From Capnocytophaga leadbetteri (GTDB lineage Bacteria > Bacteroidota > Bacteroidia > Flavobacteriales > Flavobacteriaceae): a stretch of 57,929 nt of DNA. This document shows positions 24,120 to 31,944 of this stretch, piece after piece. The stretch covers positions 1 through 57,929 of the forward strand of contig NZ_QBKG01000013.1 of the NCBI RefSeq assembly GCF_003054025.1, read 5' to 3'. Position 1 is the first letter of the stretch. Each line of letters opens with the position of its first letter. A model generated the notes under the pieces. It was not told where the DNA came from. It did not search any database and saw nothing but the letters and a program-made list of their open reading frames with translations. The position numbers and the translations under genes are program-made.

Positions 24120-25031
24120 ATGAAGAAAATACTTACCTTTTTATGCGCTGCAGCCCTTGTAGCTTGCGGCAAAGACGATAAAGGAGGAGAGAACCCCACT
24201 CCTACCCCCCACTATGACAATCTAAGCGTGGCTACCAATACGGTTAGTTTCACTACCCTTAGCAGCACCCAGTCGGTAGGCATTACCGCAGGTTCAGGTA
24301 GCTATACCGCCACCACGGCACTACCTATCGTTAGTCTAGAGGTGGTAAGCAATACGCTACAGCTCACCAGCGTAGCCACCGGCACTACTACCGTAACCGT
24401 AGTCGATACCAAGAGCCAGCAAAAAGCTGAAATAACAGTAAGCGTAAAAGCACTCTATAGTGTTGAGAGTGAAACCATCACCCACTCCGATCGCCACAAT
24501 TTTGCTGACGACACCCATTTGGTGCTTACAGGTGTAAAAGCCGTAGGCGACAACGTGTTCAAAGGTTTTGGCGAGTTTATCTCTGTCACTACCAAAGGCG
24601 TAGAGACTTTTGGCAATAATGCTTTTCATAGCTGCCAACAGGTAGAGTACATCAACCTAGAGGGAGTAAAGAGTATCGGTATAGGAGCCTTTCAGTCTAA
24701 TGCTTCAGTCAAAACAGTTACTATCACAGGGGTAGAGGGCAGTCCGCTAAAGATAGGCAAAGAAGCCTTTGCTAATTGTGCCGAACTAAAGAGCGTTAGC
24801 CTACCTGTTCAAACTACTGAGATAGGAGCTAGTGCCTTTAACTTTTGTCGTCAGTTAGCAAGCCTACGTATCGCCGCTACAGAGCCTCCAAAAGTATTCC
24901 GCAACACCTTCCCTAGTAAAGTAGCAGGCGCTAACCGAGTGCTATACGTCCCTAAAGGAAGCAAAGCCAAATACGAAGCTGTAGCCTTTTGGAAAGACAA
25001 ATTCAGCAGCATCGAAGAAACCGATTTTTAA
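24120..25031 (+). CDS. BspA-type leucine-rich-repeat lipoprotein
   Basis: The 303-residue lipoprotein (MKKILTFLCAAALVAC, lipidated Cys16) starts with a low-complexity P-T-P-T-P stretch and an Ig-like (Big_2-type) segment. From about residue 140 there are repeats of the BspA/LRR_5 type, such as IGKEAFANCAELKSVSLP and IGASAFNFCRQLASLRIA. A YVPKGSKAKYEAVAFWKD end, typical of this family, closes the chain. Such proteins often act as adhesins or ligand-binding proteins. It is the last gene of the Sus operon, followed by a terminator at 25051. Confidence 0.88.
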   Translation: MKKILTFLCAAALVACGKDDKGGENPTPTPHYDNLSVATNTVSFTTLSSTQSVGITAGSGSYTATTALPIVSLEVVSNTLQLTSVATGTTTVTVVDTKSQQKAEITVSVKALYSVESETITHSDRHNFADDTHLVLTGVKAVGDNVFKGFGEFISVTTKGVETFGNNAFHSCQQVEYINLEGVKSIGIGAFQSNASVKTVTITGVEGSPLKIGKEAFANCAELKSVSLPVQTTEIGASAFNFCRQLASLRIAATEPPKVFRNTFPSKVAGANRVLYVPKGSKAKYEAVAFWKDKFSSIEETDF

Positions 25032-25050
25032 ATACAAAATCCAACAGACC

Positions 25051-25090
25051 AAAGACGAAGCCATACTTTTAGCTTCGTCTTTTTTTTGCC
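25051..25090 (+). terminator. Sus operon terminator
   Basis: AAAGACGAAGC (25051-25061) pairs with GCTTCGTCTTT (25072-25082) and is followed by a run of T residues, ending the SusC-to-BspA operon. Confidence 0.93.
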
Positions 25091-25320
25091 TCTCGCATTT
25101 CGTCTTTTGTCTTTAGTTTCTCGTCTTTAGAATATTTTTCTTTCACCCCTCCCCTATACAAACAATATAGGAAGGATATAGGAACGATACAGGAAGACTG
25201 AAGAATAACCGAAAAAACCACCCAAGTACAAACGTCTACTAATCCGCCTCAAAGCAGAAAAATATACTACGCACAGCATTTCACTTTCTCCCCTTTGATA
25301 ATTTTTTTATTGAATTATTA
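25091..25320. other. Intergenic region after the Sus operon
   Basis: No gene is seen. It holds imperfect repeats of CGTCTTT (25095-25130) and dispersed element copy B (25148-25272). Confidence 0.75.
25148..25272 (+). repeat. Dispersed element copy B
   Basis: It opens with CCCTATACAAACAATATAGG, continues with 11-base units GATATAGGAAC and GATACAGGAAG, then AAGTACAAACGTCTACTAAT and AGAAAAATATACT. These blocks align with copy A (13858-13997) in the same orientation; the internal GCGAACGATAA-type array is mostly lost or diverged. Confidence 0.85.
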
Positions 25321-25351
25321 TTTGCCAATTCATTTTTATTTTGTATCTTTG
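25321..25351 (+). promoter_or_regulatory. Promoter of ART-like/partner pair
   Basis: TTTG (25321-25324) and TATCTTTG (25344-25351) are separated by 19 bases, an exact consensus promoter 45 bases before the ATG at 25397. Confidence 0.85.
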
Positions 25352-25396
25352 TAGGGCAAAAAACAATTGCACCATTCTAATAACTAACAACCAATT

Positions 25397-25984
25397 ATGA
25401 ACGAAGTTTCTTTAATAGGCTATCACGGAACAGATTTTGCTAATACTCATACAATACTTAGTGACAATTACCAAATATCAGAAGGAGATACACACTGGTT
25501 GGGAGATGGCGTTTACTTTTTCGTAGAAAGTGTGCTTACTAATGCCGAAAAAGCCATTGAGCTCGCTGAAAAATGGGCTATTGCCCAGTCTTGGGATAAC
25601 GATACTAAAAAGTATAAGTATAACCAATATACCGTTATGGCCTCTAAAATAGAGGTAAAAGAAGAAAACTTTTTAGACTTAACCACTGCCGATGGCATAA
25701 AAACATTACTTTATTTAGCAGAGAATTTTCTGCATTTGATAAAGAATGTGCAAAGAAATAGAAAAAGGGGATTAAAATTCTATGACGGACTTTTACTAAA
25801 CTGGGCAAGAAAAGCTAACATCTTTTCTTTTGATGTAATAAAAGGTAATTTTTACATTAAATTTAAAAATGAAAGGGTTAATAAAATTGAACTTAGAACG
25901 TGCAACTGCACTATTTGTTCTGTTTACAACCCTCAAAAACACATTAAGTTCAACAAAATAATAAAAAAAGGAGCAATAGTATGA
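25397..25984 (+). CDS. Possible ADP-ribosyltransferase-like toxin
   Basis: The 195-residue protein is not in a family I can name. Its N-terminus has the features of the ART (PARP-like) fold: GYHGT at residues 8-12 and LGDGVYFF at 35-42, then AEKW (57-60), in the order His, Tyr, as in DUF3990-type proteins. The third catalytic residue, a Glu, may be E86 or E89 (SKIEVKEENFLDL), but this is uncertain. A CxCxxC cluster (C169, C171, C174) near the C-terminus could bind metal. It overlaps the next gene by 4 bases and has its own strong promoter. This resembles a toxin-antitoxin or defence pair; the catalytic role is inference. Confidence 0.6.
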   Translation: MNEVSLIGYHGTDFANTHTILSDNYQISEGDTHWLGDGVYFFVESVLTNAEKAIELAEKWAIAQSWDNDTKKYKYNQYTVMASKIEVKEENFLDLTTADGIKTLLYLAENFLHLIKNVQRNRKRGLKFYDGLLLNWARKANIFSFDVIKGNFYIKFKNERVNKIELRTCNCTICSVYNPQKHIKFNKIIKKGAIV

Positions 25985-26199
25985 AATTTTCAGAAGTAAA
26001 AGAAATAATAGATAGATACTTCAGTCAAGCAGACCCCGAAGAGCTTTATAATTTAGCTCTTTCTTGCGGGTTTGAAGAAGTCGATATAGAAGAAGGTGAT
26101 ATGGAGGAAGACGATGTTAATAGAAGAATTGACGAAGTTGGTGACCTCCCTTATTACCGCAAAATAAGCGAAGACCATAGCAAACTCTTAGCAAGCTAA
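25981..26199 (+). CDS. Small acidic partner of the ART-like protein
   Basis: This 72-residue protein is strongly acidic (EEVDIEEGDMEEDDVNRRIDE) and overlaps the ART-like gene by 4 bases (ATGA-type arrangement). Small acidic proteins coded directly after a toxin gene are often the antitoxin or immunity partner, so that role is plausible here. I do not recognise a family. The opposite order of translation (toxin first) is seen in several toxin-antitoxin types. Confidence 0.7.
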   Translation: MKFSEVKEIIDRYFSQADPEELYNLALSCGFEEVDIEEGDMEEDDVNRRIDEVGDLPYYRKISEDHSKLLAS

Positions 26200-26231
26200 T
26201 AACTAACGACTAATAACTAAAAAAAACTAAT

Positions 26232-26648
26232 ATGAAACAAAGAGTCCCCGTATCACAGATTATGAGCAAGGAGCTTATCACCCTTACTCCTACGCAATCG
26301 CTTTACGATGCCGAACGCCTTTTCAAGAAGCACAACATTCGCCACATTCCAGTAGTCGAAGGCGATAAAATAATAGGCATTGTTAGCTATTCCGACCTTT
26401 TGCGCATCAGTTTTGCTGATATGACTGACGGCGAAGACGAAGTAACCTCAGTAGTGTACGATATGTACACCATACCACAGATAATGGCTAAAACTCCTCT
26501 GACGGTAGCCGCCGATACCTCTATCAAAGAAGTAGCCGAAATCCTTGCCAAACAGAGCTTCCACTCTATACCCGTAGTCGAGAATGGAAAACTCGTAGGC
26601 TTAGTCACCACCACCGACCTTATCAAATATTTATTAGAACAATACTAA
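26232..26648 (+). CDS. CBS-domain-pair protein
   Basis: The 138-residue protein consists of two CBS repeats: IMSKELITLTPTQSLYDAE...IRHIPVVEGDKIIGIVSYSDL (about 9-58) and IMAKTPLTVAADTSIKEVAE...FHSIPVVENGKLVGLVTTTDL (about 80-130), quoted in pieces. CBS pairs bind adenine nucleotides and sense energy state. There is no attached enzyme domain. It is co-directional with phoH, 7 bases apart, and could be co-transcribed with it. Confidence 0.93.
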   Translation: MKQRVPVSQIMSKELITLTPTQSLYDAERLFKKHNIRHIPVVEGDKIIGIVSYSDLLRISFADMTDGEDEVTSVVYDMYTIPQIMAKTPLTVAADTSIKEVAEILAKQSFHSIPVVENGKLVGLVTTTDLIKYLLEQY

Positions 26649-26655
26649 AAAATTG

Positions 26656-27603
26656 ATGAACGAGCTTACCCTACACTTAGACGTCAACCCGCAGCTTTTT
26701 TATGGCGAAGACGATACCAATATCAACCATATACGTACCCTCTTCCCTAAACTCAAAATAGTAGCCCGAGGCACCAAACTTATCGCTTTTGGCGAAGAGC
26801 ACCTTTTAGCTGACTTTCAACAGCAACTCGAAAAACTCATAGCCTACACCACTAAGTACAATCGCCTCGACCACCGAGCTATTGATAGTATCCTATCGAC
26901 CACCGAGAGTGAAAATAGCGAAAAAGAAAGCGAAACCGACATTATTGTGCACGGAGTAAACGGCAAAGTAATACGCCCGCAAACCAAAAACCAAGTCAAA
27001 TTGGTCAGTCTAATGCACAAAAACGATATGGTTTTTGCCATAGGACCAGCCGGTACGGGCAAGACCTACGTAGGGGTAGCCTTGGCGGTAAAAGCGCTAA
27101 AAGAAAAACAAGTAAAACGGATTATCCTAACCCGTCCTGCAGTAGAGGCGGGCGAGAATTTAGGCTTCCTCCCTGGCGACCTAAAAGAAAAACTCGACCC
27201 CTATATGCAGCCCCTTTACGATGCTTTGCGCGATATGATACCTCACGAAAAGCTCAACGCCTTCATCGAAGCTGGCATTATCGAAATTGCGCCCCTTGCC
27301 TTTATGCGCGGACGTACGCTCGACAATGCTTTCGTAATACTCGATGAAGCGCAAAACACCACCCACGCCCAGATGAAAATGTTCCTTACCCGTATGGGGC
27401 GCAATGCCAAGTTTATGATTACGGGCGACCCTGGGCAGGTAGACTTACCGCGCAAAGTATCATCAGGTCTCAAAGAGGCAATGCTCATACTGCAAAATGT
27501 AAAAGGAATTGCCTTCCTACATTTAGACGATAAAGATGTGGTGCGTCACCCTTTAGTACGTAGTATCATCGATGCTTATAAAACAGCTGAAAACAATCAA
27601 TAA
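26656..27603 (+). CDS. phoH: PhoH-family ATPase
   Basis: The start is the ATG at 26656; an in-frame TTG lies 3 bases earlier. The N-terminal 100 residues form the KH-like part, followed by the PhoH P-loop ATPase: Walker A GPAGTGKTYVG (about residues 132-142), the R-finger-containing TRPAVEAGE, FVILDEAQNTTHAQ (Walker B) and TGDPGQVDLP. PhoH proteins are linked to RNA metabolism in many bacteria. The length of 315 residues is usual. It follows the CBS gene closely. Confidence 0.95.
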   Translation: MNELTLHLDVNPQLFYGEDDTNINHIRTLFPKLKIVARGTKLIAFGEEHLLADFQQQLEKLIAYTTKYNRLDHRAIDSILSTTESENSEKESETDIIVHGVNGKVIRPQTKNQVKLVSLMHKNDMVFAIGPAGTGKTYVGVALAVKALKEKQVKRIILTRPAVEAGENLGFLPGDLKEKLDPYMQPLYDALRDMIPHEKLNAFIEAGIIEIAPLAFMRGRTLDNAFVILDEAQNTTHAQMKMFLTRMGRNAKFMITGDPGQVDLPRKVSSGLKEAMLILQNVKGIAFLHLDDKDVVRHPLVRSIIDAYKTAENNQ

Positions 27604-27634
27604 TATTGATATAATAATTTTTTCTTTCGTTATG

Positions 27635-27665
27635 CTTGCTTTTTATAAAAAAAGCGCTATCTTTG
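27635..27665 (+). promoter_or_regulatory. Lactate permease promoter
   Basis: CTTG (27635-27638, one mismatch to TTTG) and TATCTTTG (27658-27665) are 19 bases apart, 35 bases before the ATG at 27700. Confidence 0.7.
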
Positions 27666-27699
27666 CGCTCGGAAAGAAAAATTAAAGAAAATCAATGTT

Positions 27700-29307
27700 A
27701 TGGATTTAATTCTAAGTGTACTACCTATTGTACTACTTATTTACCTAATGGTAAAGCGCAATGCTTTGCCCTCATACGTAGCCTTGCCACTAATTGCGGG
27801 CTTAGTATACATTATTCACCTTACTTATTTTGACGGCTCGTTTTTAGAATTAAATGCTAACTTTATATCAGCTATTATTTCGGTAATGACCCCTATTACC
27901 GTTATTTTTGGGGCGGTACTTTTCAATAGAATGATGGAAATGACAGGAGCAATGGACGTATTGCGCCGTTGGTTGGGTAATATCAGCCCAAATCCTGTAG
28001 CCCAACTGATGATTATAGGCTGGGCATTCGCCTTTATGATTGAAGGGGCAAGTGGTTTTGGTACACCTGCCGCTATTGCAGCCCCCCTATTAGTGGGCTT
28101 AGGTTTCAAACCGCTACAAGTAGCTATTTTGGCGCTTATTATGAACTCTGTGCCAGTATCATTTGGGGCAGTAGGTACCCCCACTTGGTTCGGCTTTGGC
28201 GAGCTTATTAACAAAGGGTATATAAACGACGGGCAGCTGTCAGAAATCGGGCAGATTACCTCAGTAGTGCATTTGTTCGCTTCGCTAATAATACCTATAT
28301 TAGCTTTGCGCGTTATCGTATCGTGGCAACAAATACGCCAGAACTTATTGTTTATCATCATCAGCATACTAGCTTGTACATTGCCTTATGTAGCCATCGC
28401 GTGGTTTAACTACGAGTTCCCTTCTTTAGTAGGAGGGGCTATAGGGCTATTCATCTCAGTAGGCGTAGCTAGCAAAGGCATTGGGCTATCAAAAGTAAAA
28501 GAAGAGAGCGAGGTACATCAAGAAAAAGTGAGTACTCCTCAGTTGCTAAAAGCCCTCTTCCCTACTGCCTCGCTTATTATTATTTTGGCTATCACGCGCA
28601 TTCAGCAATTGCCATTCAAAGCTATGCTCAATGATAGTTCAGAGCTTTTCAGCCTCCATTTAGGTTACCTTGGTAACTTCCACCTCAGCAAAGGACTTAT
28701 CTTCTCACTCACCGATATTTTCACCACCACACAAGCGGCAAGCTATAAGATGTTGTACGTACCAGCACTTATTCCTTTCGTTATCACGGTGCTTATTTCT
28801 ATCCCTATTTTCTCTCTGAAGTGGAAGAACACTCAGAGTCTATTCACAGCCAGCTTCAAGCAAGTACAAAAACCATTTTTAGCCTTAGTAGGGGCACTTA
28901 TTATGGTGAATGTGATGCTAATGGGGGGTGAGAACTCAATGGTGCAAATCATAGGTAGAGGGTTAGCCAGTGCTACAGGCGAGTATTGGACGATGTTTGC
29001 CTCTTACCTCGGAGCCATAGGGGCATTTTTCTCAGGTTCTAATACCGTATCCAACCTTACTTTCGGGGCAGTGCAGTACTCTGTAGCCAATGCTACAGGC
29101 ATATCAGTACCGCTTATTTTAGCCCTACAATCAGTAGGAGGAGCTATGGGTAATATGGTGTGTATCAATAATATCATAGCCGTTTGCTCAGTATTGGGCA
29201 TAGACAAGGCCGAAGGACGCATCATTAAAACCACGGCAGTACCGATGTTCATCTACGGGGTGATAGCCGCCCTAGTAGCCTACTTAGTCATTCCTCTATT
29301 ATTCTAA
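27700..29307 (+). CDS. lctP: L-lactate permease family transporter
   Basis: The 535-residue protein is strongly hydrophobic, with about 12 or more membrane segments, and matches the LctP/LldP family that moves lactate (and glycolate) with protons. Typical stretches are IEGASGFGTPAAIAAPLLVGLGF, quoted as GASGFGTPAAIAAP, then NSVPVSFGAVGTPTWFG and GAIGAFFSGSNTVSNLTFG near the C-terminus. It is a single-gene unit with its own promoter and terminator. Specificity for lactate over related acids cannot be read from sequence alone. Confidence 0.94.
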   Translation: MDLILSVLPIVLLIYLMVKRNALPSYVALPLIAGLVYIIHLTYFDGSFLELNANFISAIISVMTPITVIFGAVLFNRMMEMTGAMDVLRRWLGNISPNPVAQLMIIGWAFAFMIEGASGFGTPAAIAAPLLVGLGFKPLQVAILALIMNSVPVSFGAVGTPTWFGFGELINKGYINDGQLSEIGQITSVVHLFASLIIPILALRVIVSWQQIRQNLLFIIISILACTLPYVAIAWFNYEFPSLVGGAIGLFISVGVASKGIGLSKVKEESEVHQEKVSTPQLLKALFPTASLIIILAITRIQQLPFKAMLNDSSELFSLHLGYLGNFHLSKGLIFSLTDIFTTTQAASYKMLYVPALIPFVITVLISIPIFSLKWKNTQSLFTASFKQVQKPFLALVGALIMVNVMLMGGENSMVQIIGRGLASATGEYWTMFASYLGAIGAFFSGSNTVSNLTFGAVQYSVANATGISVPLILALQSVGGAMGNMVCINNIIAVCSVLGIDKAEGRIIKTTAVPMFIYGVIAALVAYLVIPLLF

Positions 29308-29327
29308 ATATTTTATTAACAACAAAG

Positions 29328-29363
29328 AAAGCGTTGCTCTGTGATAGAAGCAACGCTTTTATT
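29328..29363 (+). terminator. Lactate permease terminator
   Basis: AAAGCGTTGCT (29328-29338) pairs with AGCAACGCTTT (29349-29359), followed by T-rich sequence. Confidence 0.92.
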
Positions 29364-29368
29364 TTTAT

Positions 29369-29399
29369 TTTGTTATTTACTAAAAAAGTAGTACCTTTG
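29369..29399 (+). promoter_or_regulatory. Promoter of TonB-like gene
   Basis: TTTG (29369-29372) and TACCTTTG (29392-29399) are separated by 19 bases, a perfect consensus. The resulting leader before the ATG at 29563 is long, about 155 bases, and contains a reading frame described separately. Confidence 0.85.
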
Positions 29400-29562
29400 T
29401 CCTTTGTAAAAGGCAACATAATTTTGAAGTTTTTGGACAGAGTTATGTGAAATGTCATATTATCTCAGGAAATACAACAAGAGATATACTTCGGAAAATA
29501 GGATATATCAAGAGTCCTTATTTTGAAGAGATAAAGAAAAAAGTTATTAAGGCTATTTTTTA
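29400..29562 (+). other. Leader with possible gene remnant
   Basis: A frame open from about 29386 to the TAA at 29561-29563 has no ATG start but encodes a plausible protein tail ending GYIKSPYFEEIKKKVIKAIF. It may be the end of a lost gene, or chance. Nothing else is recognisable. Confidence 0.3.
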
Positions 29563-30003
29563 ATGAATATGGCAAAAACAAGATATTTTATCGTGATACT
29601 ATGGGTAGCTTTTTCTTTTGCAATGCGAGCCCAAACCAAAGTTATCGACCTGAAAAGCGATGAAGTAAAACAATTCCCTTTATGCGAAAATGCTAATCTT
29701 ACTTACGAAAAAGGAGAAGATAAACGCCTGTTTGCCAATTGTATTGATAGAAAAGTAATGCTTGCTTTCTCATACCCAAAAGAGGCTATAGAGAAAAACA
29801 TTCAAGGTAAGGTATTAGTCCATTACCTCATTGACAAGAATGGCAAGATTATTGTAGAAAAGGTAGAAGGAGAAGCTATCTTGGCAGCTGAAGGCAGACG
29901 CATCTTTGAATCCTTGCCAACATTTAGCCCTGCTAAAAATCATAACAACGAACCCATAGCCGTAAAGGGCATATACCCTATCAATTTTAAATTGCAACAA
30001 TAA
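29563..30003 (+). CDS. TonB C-terminal-domain secreted protein
   Basis: The 146-residue protein has a signal peptide or membrane anchor (about 5-23, FIVILWVAFSFAMRAQ). A TonB-type C-terminal domain follows: AIEKNIQGKVLVHYLIDKNGKI, VEGEAILAAEGRRIFESLPTFSPAKN and the final KGIYPINFKLQQ. Full energy transducers also have an N-terminal membrane helix and a proline-rich spacer; the spacer is missing, so this is more likely a periplasmic TonB-domain protein. Role uncertain. It precedes a toxin-antitoxin pair. Confidence 0.85.
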   Translation: MNMAKTRYFIVILWVAFSFAMRAQTKVIDLKSDEVKQFPLCENANLTYEKGEDKRLFANCIDRKVMLAFSYPKEAIEKNIQGKVLVHYLIDKNGKIIVEKVEGEAILAAEGRRIFESLPTFSPAKNHNNEPIAVKGIYPINFKLQQ

Positions 30004-30021
30004 TATTTAATTTGGTAAATT

Positions 30022-30258
30022 ATGAACGCAAATGCACAATATATTAAAGATGCTCAAGGGAATGATATCTTAGCCGTTATTCCCATAGAAGCCTATAATG
30101 AATGGCGTTTTGAAAAAGCCGATTTAAATAACACTCAAGAGATTACTGACTGGCAAAAAGAGATTTTAGATGAAAGTCTAAGAGAATTAGAACTTACTGA
30201 TGAAGCAGAAGATTGGGATGTATTGAAATTTAAAATCAAACAGAGATATGGCTTCTGA
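30022..30258 (+). CDS. Antitoxin of ParE-type pair
   Basis: This 78-residue acidic protein begins YIKDAQGNDILAVIPIEAYNE, the Phd/YefM-like pattern of antitoxins that bind DNA and the toxin. It overlaps the following RelE/ParE-type gene by 11 bases, as expected for a toxin-antitoxin operon. I base the call mainly on that pairing and size. Confidence 0.8.
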   Translation: MNANAQYIKDAQGNDILAVIPIEAYNEWRFEKADLNNTQEITDWQKEILDESLRELELTDEAEDWDVLKFKIKQRYGF

Positions 30259-30556
30259 TACATTCAAAATCAGTAAAAAAGCAGAGGAAAATCTGTTGAA
30301 AATATTAGATTATTATACTGATATTGATGAAACTCTTGCTAAACGTTTCTTTGAAGAAATTAGCAAGTGTTTTGAATATATAAGAGACAACCCTTATCTA
30401 TTTGCTAAGCGATATAAAGAAATTAGAGTTTGTTTTACTAAAGTATTCCCTTATGGCATCTTTTATATAGTAAGGATAACTCCTAAAAGAAAAATTACAG
30501 CGATTACAATAATAAACATTCTACATACAAGTAGAAGAGTGAGGTATAAAGAATAA
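30248..30556 (+). CDS. RelE/ParE-family toxin
   Basis: The 102-residue basic protein has the RelE/ParE shape: an N-terminal helical pair (KISKKAEENLLKILDYYTDI and AKRFFEEISKCFEYIRDNP), then RYKEIRVCFTKVFPYGIFYIV and a final beta strand with a basic tail. ParE types poison gyrase and RelE types cut mRNA on the ribosome; the sequence does not settle which. Overlaps its antitoxin. Confidence 0.88.
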   Translation: MASDTFKISKKAEENLLKILDYYTDIDETLAKRFFEEISKCFEYIRDNPYLFAKRYKEIRVCFTKVFPYGIFYIVRITPKRKITAITIINILHTSRRVRYKE

Positions 30557-30561
30557 AAACC

Positions 30562-31461
30562 GTGAGTAAAGAACATTTAAAACAATTAGAAGCTGAAAGT
30601 ATTTATATAATGCGCGAAGTAGCAGCGCAGTTCGAGCGTCCTGCCCTACTGTTTAGTGGCGGAAAAGACTCTATTACCCTTGTACACTTGGCTATCAAAG
30701 CCTTTGCCCCAATGAAAATACCTTTCCCTTTGGTGCATATCGATACAGGGCATAACTTCCCTGAAGCACTACAATACCGCGATGCTTTGGCCAAACGTAT
30801 AGGAGCCGAGCTTATTGTACGCCAAGTAGAAGACACTATTAAAGCTAAAGGACTGACAGAGCCCAAAGGCAAGTTTGCTTCGCGCAATTGGCTCCAAACC
30901 CATACATTATTAGATACCATCGAAGAATTTCACTTCGATGCCTGCATAGGGGGTGCCCGCCGCGATGAAGAAAAAGCACGTGCCAAAGAACGTTTCTTTT
31001 CCGTAAGAGACGAGTTCGGTCAGTGGGATCCTAAGCTACAACGCCCTGAGCTGTGGAACATCTACAACGGACGCATACAGAAAGGCGAAAACGTACGTGT
31101 ATTCCCTATCTCTAACTGGACAGAGTTGGACGTATGGAGCTATATCGAGCAGGAAAATATCGAACTTCCTTCTATCTATTTTGCCCACAACCGCGAGGTT
31201 ATTGAGCACGAAGGCAGACTAATAGCAGTATCCCCTTTTATACAAATAGATGAGAGTGATACTATCCTTACCAAGCGCGTACGCTACCGTACTGTAGGCG
31301 ATATGACTTGTACAGCGGCTGTAGAGAGCAATGCCGCTACCCTACAAGAGGTAGTTTCCGAAATCACAGCCTCTCGCATTTCAGAGCGTGGCGAAACCCG
31401 TATAGACGACAAAGTAACAGAAGCCGCTATGGAAGACCGCAAAAAAGGCGGATATTTTTAA
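30562..31461 (+). CDS. cysD: Sulfate adenylyltransferase subunit 2
   Basis: CysD makes adenosine phosphosulfate (APS) from sulfate and ATP, with the GTPase partner CysN. The 299-residue protein matches the family throughout: LEAESIYIMREVAAQFERP, the PP-loop SGGKDS (about 33-38), HIDTGHNFPEAL, GGARRDEEKARAKER and the conserved C-terminal DKVTEAAMEDRKKGGYF. The start codon is GTG. CysN and the other assimilation genes are absent from the window; the next gene is a META lipoprotein. It follows the ParE-type toxin by 5 bases. Confidence 0.94.
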   Translation: MSKEHLKQLEAESIYIMREVAAQFERPALLFSGGKDSITLVHLAIKAFAPMKIPFPLVHIDTGHNFPEALQYRDALAKRIGAELIVRQVEDTIKAKGLTEPKGKFASRNWLQTHTLLDTIEEFHFDACIGGARRDEEKARAKERFFSVRDEFGQWDPKLQRPELWNIYNGRIQKGENVRVFPISNWTELDVWSYIEQENIELPSIYFAHNREVIEHEGRLIAVSPFIQIDESDTILTKRVRYRTVGDMTCTAAVESNAATLQEVVSEITASRISERGETRIDDKVTEAAMEDRKKGGYF

Positions 31462-31493
31462 AGAGTATAGAAAACAAATAAAACGTTATACCA

Positions 31494-31898
31494 ATGAAAA
31501 AGATTAAACTATTATTGTGGAGCACCGTAGTAGTTACACTTAGCGCTTGCAGCAGTTCCTCTCCAGAAGCCTTAGAAGGCAGTTGGCAGCTAACCCATAT
31601 CGATGGCAAACCCGCTGCTACGGGTACCGTATTACAACTAAACCTAAAGGACAAAAAGGTAAATGGCAATGACGGCTGCAATACCTTTATGGGTATGATT
31701 GAAAAAGCTACGGACAAGGAGCTTATTTTAAGTGACTTGGCAACCTCTCTAATGTTATGCGAAAATATGGAGCAACCTGACTTATTTCACGCTGAAATAC
31801 AAAAGGTAAAAGCTTACCATATAACACAAAAACAATTAGTGCTCTTAGATGCACAAGGACAAGAGCTTTTAACATTTGAAAAAAGTACCCAAAGATAA
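31494..31898 (+). CDS. META-domain lipoprotein (HslJ-like)
   Basis: The 134-residue lipoprotein (LSAC, lipidated Cys19) is a single META domain: GSWQLTHIDGKPA, then the NGNDGCNTFMG signature and the SDLATSLMLCENM block. META-domain proteins include HslJ and heat-shock-linked secreted proteins of poorly known function. It is 32 bases downstream of cysD and may be co-transcribed, but a functional link is not implied. Confidence 0.9.
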   Translation: MKKIKLLLWSTVVVTLSACSSSSPEALEGSWQLTHIDGKPAATGTVLQLNLKDKKVNGNDGCNTFMGMIEKATDKELILSDLATSLMLCENMEQPDLFHAEIQKVKAYHITQKQLVLLDAQGQELLTFEKSTQR

Positions 31899-31944
31899 AG
31901 ATAATAATCTTAATCTTTGATAATGTTGAATTAGTAGTATGTAC

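Noticed and set aside
27825-28367. Long minus-strand frame inside the lactate permease gene
   Set aside because: It is antisense to a clear transporter gene and has no membrane or domain logic of its own.
30562-31461. PAPS/APS reductase (cysH)
   Set aside because: The C-terminal DRKKGGYF and overall pattern are those of CysD; the CysH C-terminal Cys motif is absent.
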